DNA of 64,000 nucleotides from Culex pipiens pallens (Eukaryota > Arthropoda > Insecta > Diptera > Culicidae): positions 120,041,010 to 120,105,009 of the forward strand of contig NC_068939.1 of the NCBI RefSeq assembly GCF_016801865.2, in the 5' to 3' direction. This document shows, piece after piece, positions 11,307 through 21,264 of the stretch. The number at the start of each line of letters is the position of its first letter. Within the stretch, counting starts at the first letter, position 1. The position numbers were made by a program, and so were the translations under genes. Below the pieces are notes generated by a model, which was not told the origin of the DNA, did not search any database, and saw only the letters and a list, made by a program, of their open reading frames with translations.

Positions 11307-13269
11307 ATTATCGAACATTTATCTATCAGTATATCTTCCCGCAAATGGACAATCACGTAAGATTGTCCAGAAGCAACTATACCAAAAATCTACTCCCTCC
11401 GCGCTTTAGTTGATTTTCTCTCGTGTTCGGTGCAATTCAACTAATTTGTTGATAAATTAATCTTTGTTTTAGCTGAAATTTACGTTTTACATGTTGTAAA
11501 TCGAACGTTACTCACTAGGCAATTTGAGTTAGGTTAAAATTGAAACTATTTGCCATCGTACTAACTATTTATTGAAGAAACTTGTTATTTCCCAACCTAG
11601 AATTTAAAAAATATGAAATTTAAAACAACTCATATAATTGTTACAACTCCCTCATCTTCTACGAACCAAAGCTTTTAAAATATAGCTTTTAACGTATCAA
11701 ACCGAATAGCACAAACCGCGCACACATTTTAACCTGCATTTTTAACAAACAGTGAACCCTACAGTTTATAAAAAACAAACATTTCAAAAGGGCGTTATTT
11801 TTTATGCTGCAAATTGATCTGCTGTCAATTTTCAATCGGTCGTAACTTTGGATGTAAACAAAGCAGCCCATCACGCACACGTCAAACTATGCGTTAGCTA
11901 GAGTGAGCGGGACACACATGTGTGTATACATTCAATTTTAGTCCATTTGAAACGTCACCTCATTGTTCATTTCGGTCAATCTAATCTAATCTACCACTAG
12001 CGCTGCCAAATCTTTCGAACATCATTTACCATCACCAAGCCTCCTGCGTTACATCAACCGCTGAGACGATTCTTTGAAACGGTTTGAGATGACAGCAGAA
12101 ATGCTTGAAAAGTTACTCCCTGTTGAAATGTTTCTGAAGCATCGTTTGACCCCTCATCGCAGCTGTCAAAGTGACACCAGTGTTGCCAGTTTAGCAATTC
12201 AGATCGAGGGATAAATCAATGCAACGAATGGCTTCGTAGGACCCATCAAACTTAAAGTTTAGACCAAACGGATTGTTGAATAAACCTATTATGACTGTAA
12301 TCAAATCTTTCGCCCATCCCAAGGTAGAACAGAAAAGAAACTCCCTCGATTACACTGACCAACAAAAATAACAAAAATGACTGTACAGGCTCAACTCGAG
12401 GGGAAGCATGAAGTTTGGAGTCCCCGTTTGGTCGTAAAGTGCTGATTGTCACCCTCATCGAAGTCCCGTTAGATAAGACTTAAGAGGAGCCCTTCTCGAA
12501 CATTTTCTGTTCCACTTGATACAGGGCTTCGCCTCGAAACGTCATACAGGAACAAAAGCGGCGAACCGAAGATTTGCGTGACGTTTTGGAATGTTGACAG
12601 TCTGGAACGCATGAATTACCCTACTATCGGTGCTCGACGAGATTTGTGTTAACACCTTTTGTGTAACAAGCCTTGGTTTCCCCTTTTGTGTGTACCTATA
12701 TGTTTGTATTGTTTTGCATTAAACGTCAAGTTGTTGACCAGAAAACGGAGCGGAAAGACGCGTGTTTTGTGTCTCTTCCGCCAAATTCGAAACCGAGAAA
12801 ATACAGTCCGCTGAAATCTGATTTATCGAGGAACAATCGGTTTCCCGCACGGGTGAAATGGAAAATGTTGCACATTATCTTAATCTATGCTAAATTTCAT
12901 AATTTAAACAACAATCTAAAGCAAACTGGTTTAAAAACTAAAGATGAACTAAAGGCACGATGATTTGTTGCGTAATCTTGCTTAGAATTGCGATGCAAGC
13001 GGTTTAAATTGAAAAATATATATATTTTTTTCTGTTCTAGAATTTAACTTAATTTTGTTTATTATGTATGACTTTAAATTTAGTACATAACGATTATAGA
13101 AAATTTTACAAAAAAGGATTTTTCTGGTTCGTTCACAAACAATCTCATGTTGGTAAACAAACGACACCATATTGCCAATGTTGTTCGGTAGCTTATATCA
13201 GGCCATCGCCGGAGCCCTGACTTGATACCACATAGAGCACGAGCCAAGTTGGTGCGTATGAAGGTACAT
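11307..13269. other. MICU 3' UTR and intergenic sequence
   Basis: The first several hundred bases should be 3' UTR, but no clear AATAAA was found. From about 11880 the sequence is more GC-balanced and apparently single copy, with no exon I can defend. Open frames of 60-96 codons here show no motif or codon bias. Confidence 0.5.
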
Positions 13270-13413
13270 GAGCAGTTCTCTCAGTTTTCAGCCATTCGAT
13301 TTTTTTTTTTGTATTTTTTAATCCGACTGAAATTTTTTTGGTGCCTTCGGTATGCCCAAAGAAGCCATTTTGCATCGTTAGTTTGTCCATATAATTTTCC
13401 ATAGAAATTTGCA
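13270..13413. mobile_element. Truncated end of a GAGCA palindrome element
   Basis: It begins GAGCAGTTCTCTCAG and runs through GGTGCCTTCGGTATGCCCAA to TCCATAGAAATTTGCAGG. It closely matches the first roughly 150 bp of the element at 14203, then stops abruptly. It is a short fragment with no partner end nearby. Confidence 0.75.
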
Positions 13414-14198
13414 GGCCAAGGATTGATACCTAAGAGCATGCAATGGCACTGACCTTGTTGCGTGCTCTTCGGTTGACGTCCACGTAAGGAACATTCTGGA
13501 AGGGGCGCAACTAACTACATCCGTAGTTCTGTTAGATCATCCGAATTATCTTGATCAGAACAGTATAGCTCTGGTTTCTTGCGAGTGTCCTATTTTCTTA
13601 CCTCCACGTTGGCTTGGTTTTCATGATGACCTAGCTGGTGGCCTGTGAAAACGGATCGTAAACCTTTGATCACCGCGGGTCAGAGTCGAGACGGCTAAAA
13701 GAAAGGGGCGCGACAATGTGGGAAAGGGAAGTAATTTGTGATTGTAGACGGTATTGTTTCGATTCGCAGTATGTTGAGTCAACTGCTGTGGATGTACCTG
13801 AGCATCGCAGAACGGGGTTTCTCTTCTTTCCATTTCAGCTAACAGCTATCTTCTGTTTATTTTGTTTCACTGATTTTCTAAAACGGCTTCTGATTACTAT
13901 CCTCCATTTGATTTCGATTTTACTTATTTGATTCTCTTATTTCTCAACGCTTTTCCACTCTATTTTACCAATTGATGCTGCTGTAACAAACTGTCTTCTT
14001 TCCCTTAATTTGGCAGCGATGTCAATTTTGTTTATCATGTGCCTTTTCTTTATTTATCTGTTTGAATAATTTCTCATCTTCCCTGTAAATTGCCCTCAAT
14101 ACAACCTAAGCTTGTTTGTTACCTCTATTTATTAACTATTGTTAATTTCTTTATCTACTTCATAAATTACTATCTTTCTTTTACTATTGATTCTTTAC
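13414..14198. other. Intergenic sequence, nothing recognised
   Basis: The first part (about 13420-13760) is GC-balanced and may be an old repeat or exon relic. The second part is T-rich. No supported ORF, RNA gene or element. Confidence 0.4.
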
Positions 14199-15227
14199 AT
14201 AGGAGCAGTTCTCTACGGAATCGGTCTTTTTTCTTTAATTTTAATTTTTGTATTTTTTAATCCGGCTGAAACTTTTTTGGTGCCTTCGGTATGCCCAAAG
14301 AAGCCATTTTGCATCATTAGTTTGTCCATATAATTTTCCATACAAATTTGGTAGCTGTCCATACAAAAATGATATGTGAAAATTCAAAAATCTGTATCTT
14401 TTGAAGGAATTTTTTGATCGATTTGGTGTCTTCAGCAAAGTTGTTGGTATGGATATGGACTGCACTGAAAAAAAAATGATACACGGTAAAAAAAATTTGG
14501 TGATTTTTTTATTTAACTTTTTGTCACTAAAACTTGATTTGCAAAAAAACACTATTTTGAATTTTTTTTTATTTTTTGATATGTTTTAGAGGACATAAAA
14601 TGCCAACTTTTAGAAATTTCCAGAAAGGGCAAAAAATCTTTGACCGAGTTATGATTTTTTGAATCAATACAGATTTTTTCAAAAAATCGAAATATTGGTC
14701 GCAAAAATTTTTCCACTTCATTTTTCGATGTAAAATCGAATTTGCAATCAAAAAGTACTTTAGTGAAATTTTGATAAAGTGCACCGTTTTCAAGTTATAA
14801 TCATTTTTAGGTAACTTTTTTGAAAATAGTGCAGCGACCTCAAATTTAAATCATTAAATTTGTCCATTTATCGATCCTCACCACAGTTCTGACCATGCGC
14901 GCTTACGCAAGCATAAATAATTTTACCCGTCGACTCGCGTTGCGCGACAAATAATTAAGCTTATGTACAGGTGTGGATCATGAGTCATCCTCACCTGAAA
15001 AGCCCTTTATTAAATTTCGCCAATTGTTAGGCAATCAAAAAAATGGTTAAGCTTTCAATTATGAATGTGCGATGTTATTACACAGGGGAAATTGAGGGTG
15101 TGGCTTAACCAAATTCATTGGCATGTTTGTTCAATGGAGAATTCGACCTTCTCATTATTGACCAACATTTTTGAGAATGTTTTGGGAACATAATTTTGAT
15201 ATTCCAATAACATAATTTAAAGTTTCA

Positions 15228-15287
15228 CGACAATGGTTCGAACCCATGACTTCCGATTTTGAGGTGTACTCACTACACCATACGGAA
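15228..15287 (-). other. tRNA-like module (A and B box) antisense in the 5' LTR
   Basis: On the minus strand TGGTGTAGTGAG (15280-15269) fits a pol III A box with one mismatch. GGTTCGAACC (15244-15235) is a perfect B-box core, 36 bases further on. A D-arm-like GTGT/ACAC stem and a T-arm-like ATGG/CCAT stem can be drawn. The segment between them is only 16 nt, too short for an intact anticodon arm plus variable loop. It is therefore a degenerate tRNA-like remnant, repeated in the 3' LTR at 24914-24973. Confidence 0.5.
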
Positions 15288-15403
15288 AGTCATGAAGAAT
15301 TGCAGAGGTCTGCATAATTTAATTCATGAGGTTCATCGATGCTTCTCATCGAAACGGACCACTTTTAGTAGAACAAAATTTAGTAGAGTTTTCGGGGACT
15401 GAC

Positions 15404-15410
15404 TATAAAA
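15404..15410 (+). promoter_or_regulatory. LTR TATA box
   Basis: TATAAAA lies in GGACTGACTATAAAAACC, mid-LTR, on the retrotransposon's sense strand. The equivalent in the 3' LTR is 25090-25096. Transcription would be expected to start some 25-35 bases downstream, near 15440. Confidence 0.6.
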
Positions 15411-15548
15411 ACCCCAAAATTCTTGAGGAGGGCAATTAGTCCAGTTAGTTCCAGTTCTTGTTCCAGTCCAGTTCCAGTTCCAGAAGACGCCCCAGACCAG
15501 CCAGACCCGCCAGCAGCCACCAGTAGCAGAGGCCCCAGTCCAGCCGGA

Positions 15549-15680
15549 CTTAGCGGTGGAGGCCGCAGTCCGCCGGGACTTAGCCGCTGTGAAGAGTCCG
15601 CCGGGACTTAGCCACCGGGAAGAGTCCGCCGGGACTTAGCCGCCGCGAAGAGTCCGCCGGGACTTAGCCGCCGTGGAGTC
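15549..15680 (+). repeat. 28-bp GC-rich hairpin array in the LTR
   Basis: About five units of the type AGTCCGCCGGGACTTAGCCG plus 8 bases recur at 28-bp spacing. Each unit contains the inverted pair AGTCC-GCCG-GGACT. The array lies downstream of the TATA box, so it would be in the transcript as a row of small stem-loops. The 3' LTR carries the same array at 25235-25366. Confidence 0.85.
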
Positions 15681-15949
15681 AACCAGGGACGTAGCAGATT
15701 TCGGGTCTGGCATGGCTCGGCGCAGAGGTCTGGAGGACAAGTCTGGCTTCAACATAGAGAACTGGCTTGACGAAGATCTTAATGCAAAGTGATGTGATCG
15801 TGCGCGTAAAAAAGTTAAGAGTGTTACCGCAAAAATGTAATCTTTAAAAAAGTGTAATATACAAATAAGTGAAGTTTACTGATCTGTTTTGACTCTGCAA
15901 GTAAATATCACAAAAATCCTGAAAGCCTAAACCGCTCGGGCCGTTCAGG

Positions 15950-15963
15950 TGGTGACTAGCGGA
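15950..15963 (+). promoter_or_regulatory. Candidate primer binding site
   Basis: TGGTGACTAGCGGA starts 2 nt after the CA end of the 5' LTR. Its TGG matches the complement of a tRNA CCA end, and the position is right for a PBS. I cannot name the tRNA. Confidence 0.35.
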
Positions 15964-16392
15964 AAGCAACGCTGTGTGTGTTTGGACACGCCATTATGAT
16001 TGGACAAAACCGAGAGTTGAAAATGTGACTATGTGTGAAAGTTAATGAACAAAATGATTTCGCGAAGTAACAAACAGTTAAAATAGTAAAAAAAAAAAAC
16101 GTTAAATTGAAGAAAATGTTATGTAAGGAGTTCTAAGATGGAAGCAAATGTGCAGCAGTACGAGATGGAACCAAAACGAGATCGACCAATGGCAGAAGCA
16201 TCGAAAATTTCGAAACCGGCCAACGATGGACAGCATTAGGGATTCAACAATGACGAGATCATCTGGACCAACTGGAGACGAAAATCAGCCACATCGGACA
16301 CCCAAGAAGACGACCATGGAAATCTGGCAGTTTAGGGTGAGTAAACAAAAGTTATACCGAAATTTGATGTAAATAGTTAAAAACACGCTTAA
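15964..16392 (+). other. Retrotransposon 5' leader with short uORFs
   Basis: The untranslated leader lies between the PBS and the MITE. It contains a 28-codon frame from ATG 16139 and an overlapping 74-codon frame from 16148. AGGGTGAGT at about 16334 is a good splice donor. Neither short frame resembles a known protein. They may simply be upstream ORFs. Confidence 0.4.
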
Positions 16393-16628
16393 AAGGGTGC
16401 ACAGCAACCAAGGAAGTTGTTGTCTTCTTATGCCAAAATTGACAAACTTACGGACCCAATCCTGCACAAATCTGATTGTAAAAACAGGCAAATTTTGTTG
16501 TAAATCACTTAGTAGACAGTACTTTAGGGGATGAATAAAACATTATATCGATAGTTCCCGTAGTTTCGAAAATACTAAAATATCTGTAACAAAAATCTTG
16601 GTGCAAAAGCTCTTGTTGATGTGCACCG
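16393..16628. mobile_element. TTAA-flanked MITE, copy 2, in the retrotransposon leader
   Basis: It is flanked by TTAA at 16389-16392 and 16629-16632. Inside are AA then GGGTGCACAGCAACCAAGGA at the left and GTTGATGTGCACCG at the right. It matches the intronic copy at 7142-7375 over its length. The gag-pol ATG at 16635 lies 2 nt beyond the right TTAA. Confidence 0.88.
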
Positions 16629-16634
16629 TTAAAG

Positions 16635-19600
16635 ATGGCGAATTTGGAGATGACGGATTTAATCCAGCTTATTCCAGAATTTGATGGGTCATTAGACTCA
16701 CTGGAGCAATTTTTAATATTAATAGATTATTATGCTGATCAAATTCCTGAAGGCGAAGATCAGAGTAAATTTTTAAATATTGTTTTTATGAAACTAAAAT
16801 TTAAAGCAGCAGCACGTATTAACCGAATTTATGCAAGCACTTGGGAAGAAACCAAGGCAAATTTAATTAGAGAGTTTGGTATCAAAACTACTTTTGGTAG
16901 TATAATTGAACAAATTGAAACTCTGAAACAAGGACGGGATGAATCATTAAAATCATATGCAGGAAGAGTTCTTGACATAAAATACGAAATCATAAAAATT
17001 GATCAAAGTTACAACGAAAATTCATTTACAGCTTATTGCTTAAAAAGCCACTTTATAGTTGGAATTATAAATAATGAAATCAAAGCAATTGCCACTAATA
17101 ACCGTCATATGAAGTTGGAAAATTTGCTAGAATTTTTAGAAAATGAACGAATTGACAGAGAGTCTTTAAGAACTCTCGAACAAAGGTTACTTGCTAGTAC
17201 TGAAAATTCAAACCTTAATTTTGACAGAAAATTCAGAAATTTCAGGTACAATAAAAATACAAATTTTAATCAAAGAAATAATTATCAAGCTAACAAATTT
17301 TATGAATTTTATAAAACGAATACTGCAAAGAGCACTTTAAAACGAACTTATACAAATAGTCGACGCAATAAAAATCAAATTCCAAATAATTTTAAAATGC
17401 AATTTAAAGAATACATTCCACCACATGAAACATTAAAAATCAATTTCAATAATGATTCAATATTTTATGCAAATATTGCTACCTTGGCAAGGCCAACAAA
17501 ATTTCACAAATTTATAATTGACTCCGCATCATGTAACAATTTTGTAAGATGGGATGTGGTTAGTAATATGCGTTTAACTAACATTGATTTCAACGATAGA
17601 ATTTCCATTAGAGGGGTTCATGGAATAGCAGAAGATACAGTAGGATCTGTAAATATGATTTTATTGATAGGAAATTCAAAATACGAGGAAAAGTTCTACA
17701 TTTTGAAGCATTTCGCTGATGATGCAATTCTTGGAGCACATTTTCTAAAGAAATACACCTTATATATTAGTCAAAGTTTCGACTACATAGTTTTACGAAC
17801 GCCTGATACAAAAAATATGCAATATCATAATCATGCAATGACCAATTTATTTAGCAACAATGACATTGAAAATATAAACAAAGTAAATATGACAGGTATT
17901 GGAGCAAACAGTTATGACAATTTTAATACAAATTATGATGAAAATAATGGAAATAATTATGATAATGACAATGGCTGCAATGGCAGAATCCAACCGTGCA
18001 TTGAAGAGTATTATGACGATCAAATTGAAATTGATGATGATAACCAAGATTACCCAAAAGAGATGAATTTAGAAAACGATCGAGATTATGATGTGATTGA
18101 AAACATGAAGCATGAGAAACTTACAGGCAACGACAGAATGAGAAAAATTTATGAATTGGTTAAAACAGACCACTTGAAAGGTGAAATCAATCAAGAAATT
18201 AATAATATTTTGAATGATTTTAATGAAATATTTTATTTAGAGGGTGACGAGTTGACTTATACCAATTTAACCATGCACGATATAGAGACAACAACTGAAA
18301 TTCCAATTAATAAAAGACAATATAGATTTCCTGAAGCTACCAAGAAACACGTAGAAGAACAAGTGGAAGAAATGTTAAAATTAGGGATAATACGCCCAAG
18401 TAAAAGTCCGTGGAATGCACCGGTATTATGCATCCCAAAGAAAGACTTAGACGCCGAAGGCAACAAACGCTACAGAATTGTAGTGGATTTTCGAGACCTA
18501 AATACAATAACTAAACCATTTGTGTACCCTATACCGCTTATTAGCGAAATTTTGGACAGTATTGGAGAAGCTCGATATTTCTCAACCATTGACTTGAAAT
18601 CAGGATTTTATCAAATCCCAATTAACCCAAAGGATGCTGCGAAAACCGCTTTTTCAACATTTCTAGGACATTATGAATTTTTAAGAATGCCAATGGGACT
18701 GAAAAATAGTCCATCAACATTTCAAAAATTTACATTCACACTTATTTATGAAATACAACCTGTTAATGCGTTTGTATACTTGGATGATATTATTATATTT
18801 GGAAGAACTATAGAAGAACACAATAATAATTTATATAAAGTTTTGAATGCATTACATGAACATAATTTAAAAGTTGAACCATCAAAATGTAAAATTTTAC
18901 ACAAAGAAGTCAGATATTTGGGTCATATTATTAATGAAGAAGGTATTCGACCAACTAGTGAAAATATTGATACGATCAAAAACATGAAAAGGCCGCAGAC
19001 GATTAAAAATGTGAGATCATTTTTGGGAACTGTTAATTTTTATGGAAAATTTATTCCAAACATTGCAGATAAACGTAAGCCACTTAATGCATTATTAAAG
19101 AAAAATGTGAAATTTATTTGGACAGAAGAATGTGAACATGCATTTGAAGAATTAAAAAACTATTTAATTTCAGAACCAGTTTTAGTAAGACCGAACTACA
19201 ATGACAAATTTGTTTTGACAACTGATGCTAGCGATTATGCTATCGGAGCAGTTCTTACTAATGAGAAGTCAAATGATCACCCCATCGCTTACGCAAGTCG
19301 TGCGCTTATCGGGGCTGAAAGAAATTATTTTACTATCGAGAAGGAACTACTTGCTATTGTTTGGGCAGTAGACCACTTCAAACATTTTATTTATAACCAA
19401 GATTTTATCGTTTACACAGATCATAGACCATTGGTAGCTCTATGGCATTTGAAGGAAACTTCACCAACGTTGACAAAGCTTCGTTTAAAAATCCAAGGCA
19501 TTGGATGTGAAATTCGTTACAAGCAAGGAAAGGAAAATGTGGTTGCAGATTTTCTCTCACGTTTAAATAATGATGAAGATCATGCAGATGATAAACAAGC

Positions 19601-20933
19601 ATCAAAATTAGTAGCAATTACAACTCGTCAACAAGCAAAACAAAATAGACAAAATATTTCAGATAATCAAAACTCAACAAATACTCCAAACAGACAGAAT
19701 TCATCTAGAAACAATACTATTTGGAATAATAATATGAATGGACTTCAACAAATTGACATAAATTTAGATAATGACGATGATAGCAACGATAAAACATTTA
19801 CCTACAAGGATTTCCAAGATACAGATATCGATTTCAACGTTTTAAAATTTTCTAAAAATATTATACCACTTGAACAAGCCGAAGCTACATTTATGATATT
19901 AAACAGTGTTACGGTACACAAAGAATTGAGTAAATACATTGACCTTCCACATGGTATTAAGGATTACACCAATGAAAATATATTTGTATTCCCGCAAAAG
20001 AAAATTTGGGGTTTAATTTTGAATGGAACATATCGTTCAGCAGTTAAGAATGAAGAATTTTTCGATGGTTTATTTAAAAGCTTTAAAGATTATCCTGATT
20101 TTGCTAAAGATGCATCAGTTATACAAATTATTTCTCATAGAATATTTAAAACAGAGTTGGAAATAAACTTATTACGATTTTTTGCAATAAAACTTTCAAA
20201 GTCATTTACACTGTATGCAACAGAAAATAAACGAATTTATGTAAAGCCAGAAGACAGAGATCAAGTGCTCAAAGATTTTCACGACGCACCGTTGGGTGGT
20301 CATGTCGGAGGTAAACGAATGATTAAAAGAATGAGTCCTTTATTTACATGGGAAAATATGCGAAGAGATGTTTTGAATTATGTAAAGCAATGTGATTCTT
20401 GTCAAAAGAATAAAATATGGCCAGCAAATAAGATGCCAATGAAAATTACAACAACATCGTATGAACCCTTTGATAAAATTTATATGGATGTGGTTATGTT
20501 ACCAATTTCTAATAATGGAAACAATTGTGGACTTGTGATACAAGATGATTTAACAAGATTTTTGATTGTAGCTCCCATGGAAAATCAAGAAAGTACTACT
20601 GTTGCTAGAACATTTGTTGAAAACTTTGTTTGTAAATTTGGAGCTCCTAAAGAAGTTGTAACCGATCGAGGTACAAACTTTGTAAGCAAATTATTGCAAC
20701 ATACATGCAAAATATTACACATTAAAAAGATCGTTACAAGTGCATATCATCCTCAAGCTAATTTAGTTGAGAGATCAAACAGAGAATTCAAAGTTTATTT
20801 ACGAAATTTTATTGGCAAAGATCCACAATGTTGGGATGAATTAATACCATATTTTATGTTTGAATACAACACTACAGAAGATTCATCAACTTTTGTATGG
20901 AAGAAAAGCTATAATACCAAGCACAATTTATAA
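16635..20933 (+). CDS. Ty3/gypsy Gag-Pol polyprotein (integrase end broken)
   Basis: The single frame of 1432 codons starts at ATG 16635. Residues about 10-200 are Gag-like (IPEFDGSLDSLEQFL); no CCHC knuckle is seen, only a basic Asn/Arg-rich tail. The protease region is near residue 295 with FIIDSAS, where DTG/DSG is usual. RT spans about 555-800 (RIVVDFRDLN near 612, YLDD near 716). RNase H is near 862 (TTDASDYAIGAVL). The integrase H2C2 finger is near 1216-1259 (HDAPLGGH, CDSCQ). The catalytic Asp, Asp and Glu sit in YMDVV, TDRGTNF and NLVERSNR. After about residue 1420 the frame turns into unrelated residues and stops. The matching C-terminal part is in the next frame at 20889-21264. Function: reverse transcription and integration of the element's own RNA. 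Confidence 0.93.
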   Translation: MANLEMTDLIQLIPEFDGSLDSLEQFLILIDYYADQIPEGEDQSKFLNIVFMKLKFKAAARINRIYASTWEETKANLIREFGIKTTFGSIIEQIETLKQGRDESLKSYAGRVLDIKYEIIKIDQSYNENSFTAYCLKSHFIVGIINNEIKAIATNNRHMKLENLLEFLENERIDRESLRTLEQRLLASTENSNLNFDRKFRNFRYNKNTNFNQRNNYQANKFYEFYKTNTAKSTLKRTYTNSRRNKNQIPNNFKMQFKEYIPPHETLKINFNNDSIFYANIATLARPTKFHKFIIDSASCNNFVRWDVVSNMRLTNIDFNDRISIRGVHGIAEDTVGSVNMILLIGNSKYEEKFYILKHFADDAILGAHFLKKYTLYISQSFDYIVLRTPDTKNMQYHNHAMTNLFSNNDIENINKVNMTGIGANSYDNFNTNYDENNGNNYDNDNGCNGRIQPCIEEYYDDQIEIDDDNQDYPKEMNLENDRDYDVIENMKHEKLTGNDRMRKIYELVKTDHLKGEINQEINNILNDFNEIFYLEGDELTYTNLTMHDIETTTEIPINKRQYRFPEATKKHVEEQVEEMLKLGIIRPSKSPWNAPVLCIPKKDLDAEGNKRYRIVVDFRDLNTITKPFVYPIPLISEILDSIGEARYFSTIDLKSGFYQIPINPKDAAKTAFSTFLGHYEFLRMPMGLKNSPSTFQKFTFTLIYEIQPVNAFVYLDDIIIFGRTIEEHNNNLYKVLNALHEHNLKVEPSKCKILHKEVRYLGHIINEEGIRPTSENIDTIKNMKRPQTIKNVRSFLGTVNFYGKFIPNIADKRKPLNALLKKNVKFIWTEECEHAFEELKNYLISEPVLVRPNYNDKFVLTTDASDYAIGAVLTNEKSNDHPIAYASRALIGAERNYFTIEKELLAIVWAVDHFKHFIYNQDFIVYTDHRPLVALWHLKETSPTLTKLRLKIQGIGCEIRYKQGKENVVADFLSRLNNDEDHADDKQASKLVAITTRQQAKQNRQNISDNQNSTNTPNRQNSSRNNTIWNNNMNGLQQIDINLDNDDDSNDKTFTYKDFQDTDIDFNVLKFSKNIIPLEQAEATFMILNSVTVHKELSKYIDLPHGIKDYTNENIFVFPQKKIWGLILNGTYRSAVKNEEFFDGLFKSFKDYPDFAKDASVIQIISHRIFKTELEINLLRFFAIKLSKSFTLYATENKRIYVKPEDRDQVLKDFHDAPLGGHVGGKRMIKRMSPLFTWENMRRDVLNYVKQCDSCQKNKIWPANKMPMKITTTSYEPFDKIYMDVVMLPISNNGNNCGLVIQDDLTRFLIVAPMENQESTTVARTFVENFVCKFGAPKEVVTDRGTNFVSKLLQHTCKILHIKKIVTSAYHPQANLVERSNREFKVYLRNFIGKDPQCWDELIPYFMFEYNTTEDSSTFVWKKSYNTKHNL

Positions 20934-21264
20934 AATCAATGATTCAGATTTAAATTATGATGACTATATTTGTTCAATGAAAGATATATTCAAGGATGCT
21001 CATGAAACTGCTAGAAACAACTTAATATTGTCAAAAGAAAAAAGAAAGGAAATTTATGACAAAAAGACAAATGATTGGGTACCAATGTGGGGAGATAGAG
21101 TTTTGGTACAAATGGTACAAACAGGAATTGGTCAAAAGTTACAAAATAAGTGGCGAGGCCCTTACGATATCGTTAAATTTAACAGCGATCAAACAACCAC
21201 TATTAAAAATGGAAACAAATTTGAAGATGTACATAATAATAGACTTAGAAAATATAATGATTAA
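20889..21264 (+). pseudogene. Integrase C-terminal segment in shifted frame
   Basis: The frame one base off gag-pol carries LYGRKAIIP, then GDRVLV, KLQNKWRGPYDIV and DVHNNRLRKY. These are typical of the Ty3/gypsy integrase C terminus. It should continue the upstream frame. Between the SST of the upstream frame and LYGRK some expected residues are absent, so a small deletion with frame loss near 20890 is more likely than programmed frameshifting. It stops at TAA 21262-21264. Confidence 0.8.

Larger units (their letters stand above)
14830..15947 (+). repeat. 5' LTR of the Ty3/gypsy element
   Basis: It starts TG and ends CA and is 1118 bp. It contains a TATA box, a GC-rich 28-bp array and an antisense tRNA-like segment, listed separately. 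It matches the 3' copy at offset 9686 throughout. Confidence 0.95.

Noticed and set aside
12252..12963. Small frames as host genes
   Set aside because: No motif, splice context or codon bias; kept as unannotated intergenic.
20860..20933. Programmed ribosomal frameshift in pol
   Set aside because: The break is inside integrase, and expected residues between the two frames are missing, pointing to a deletion.
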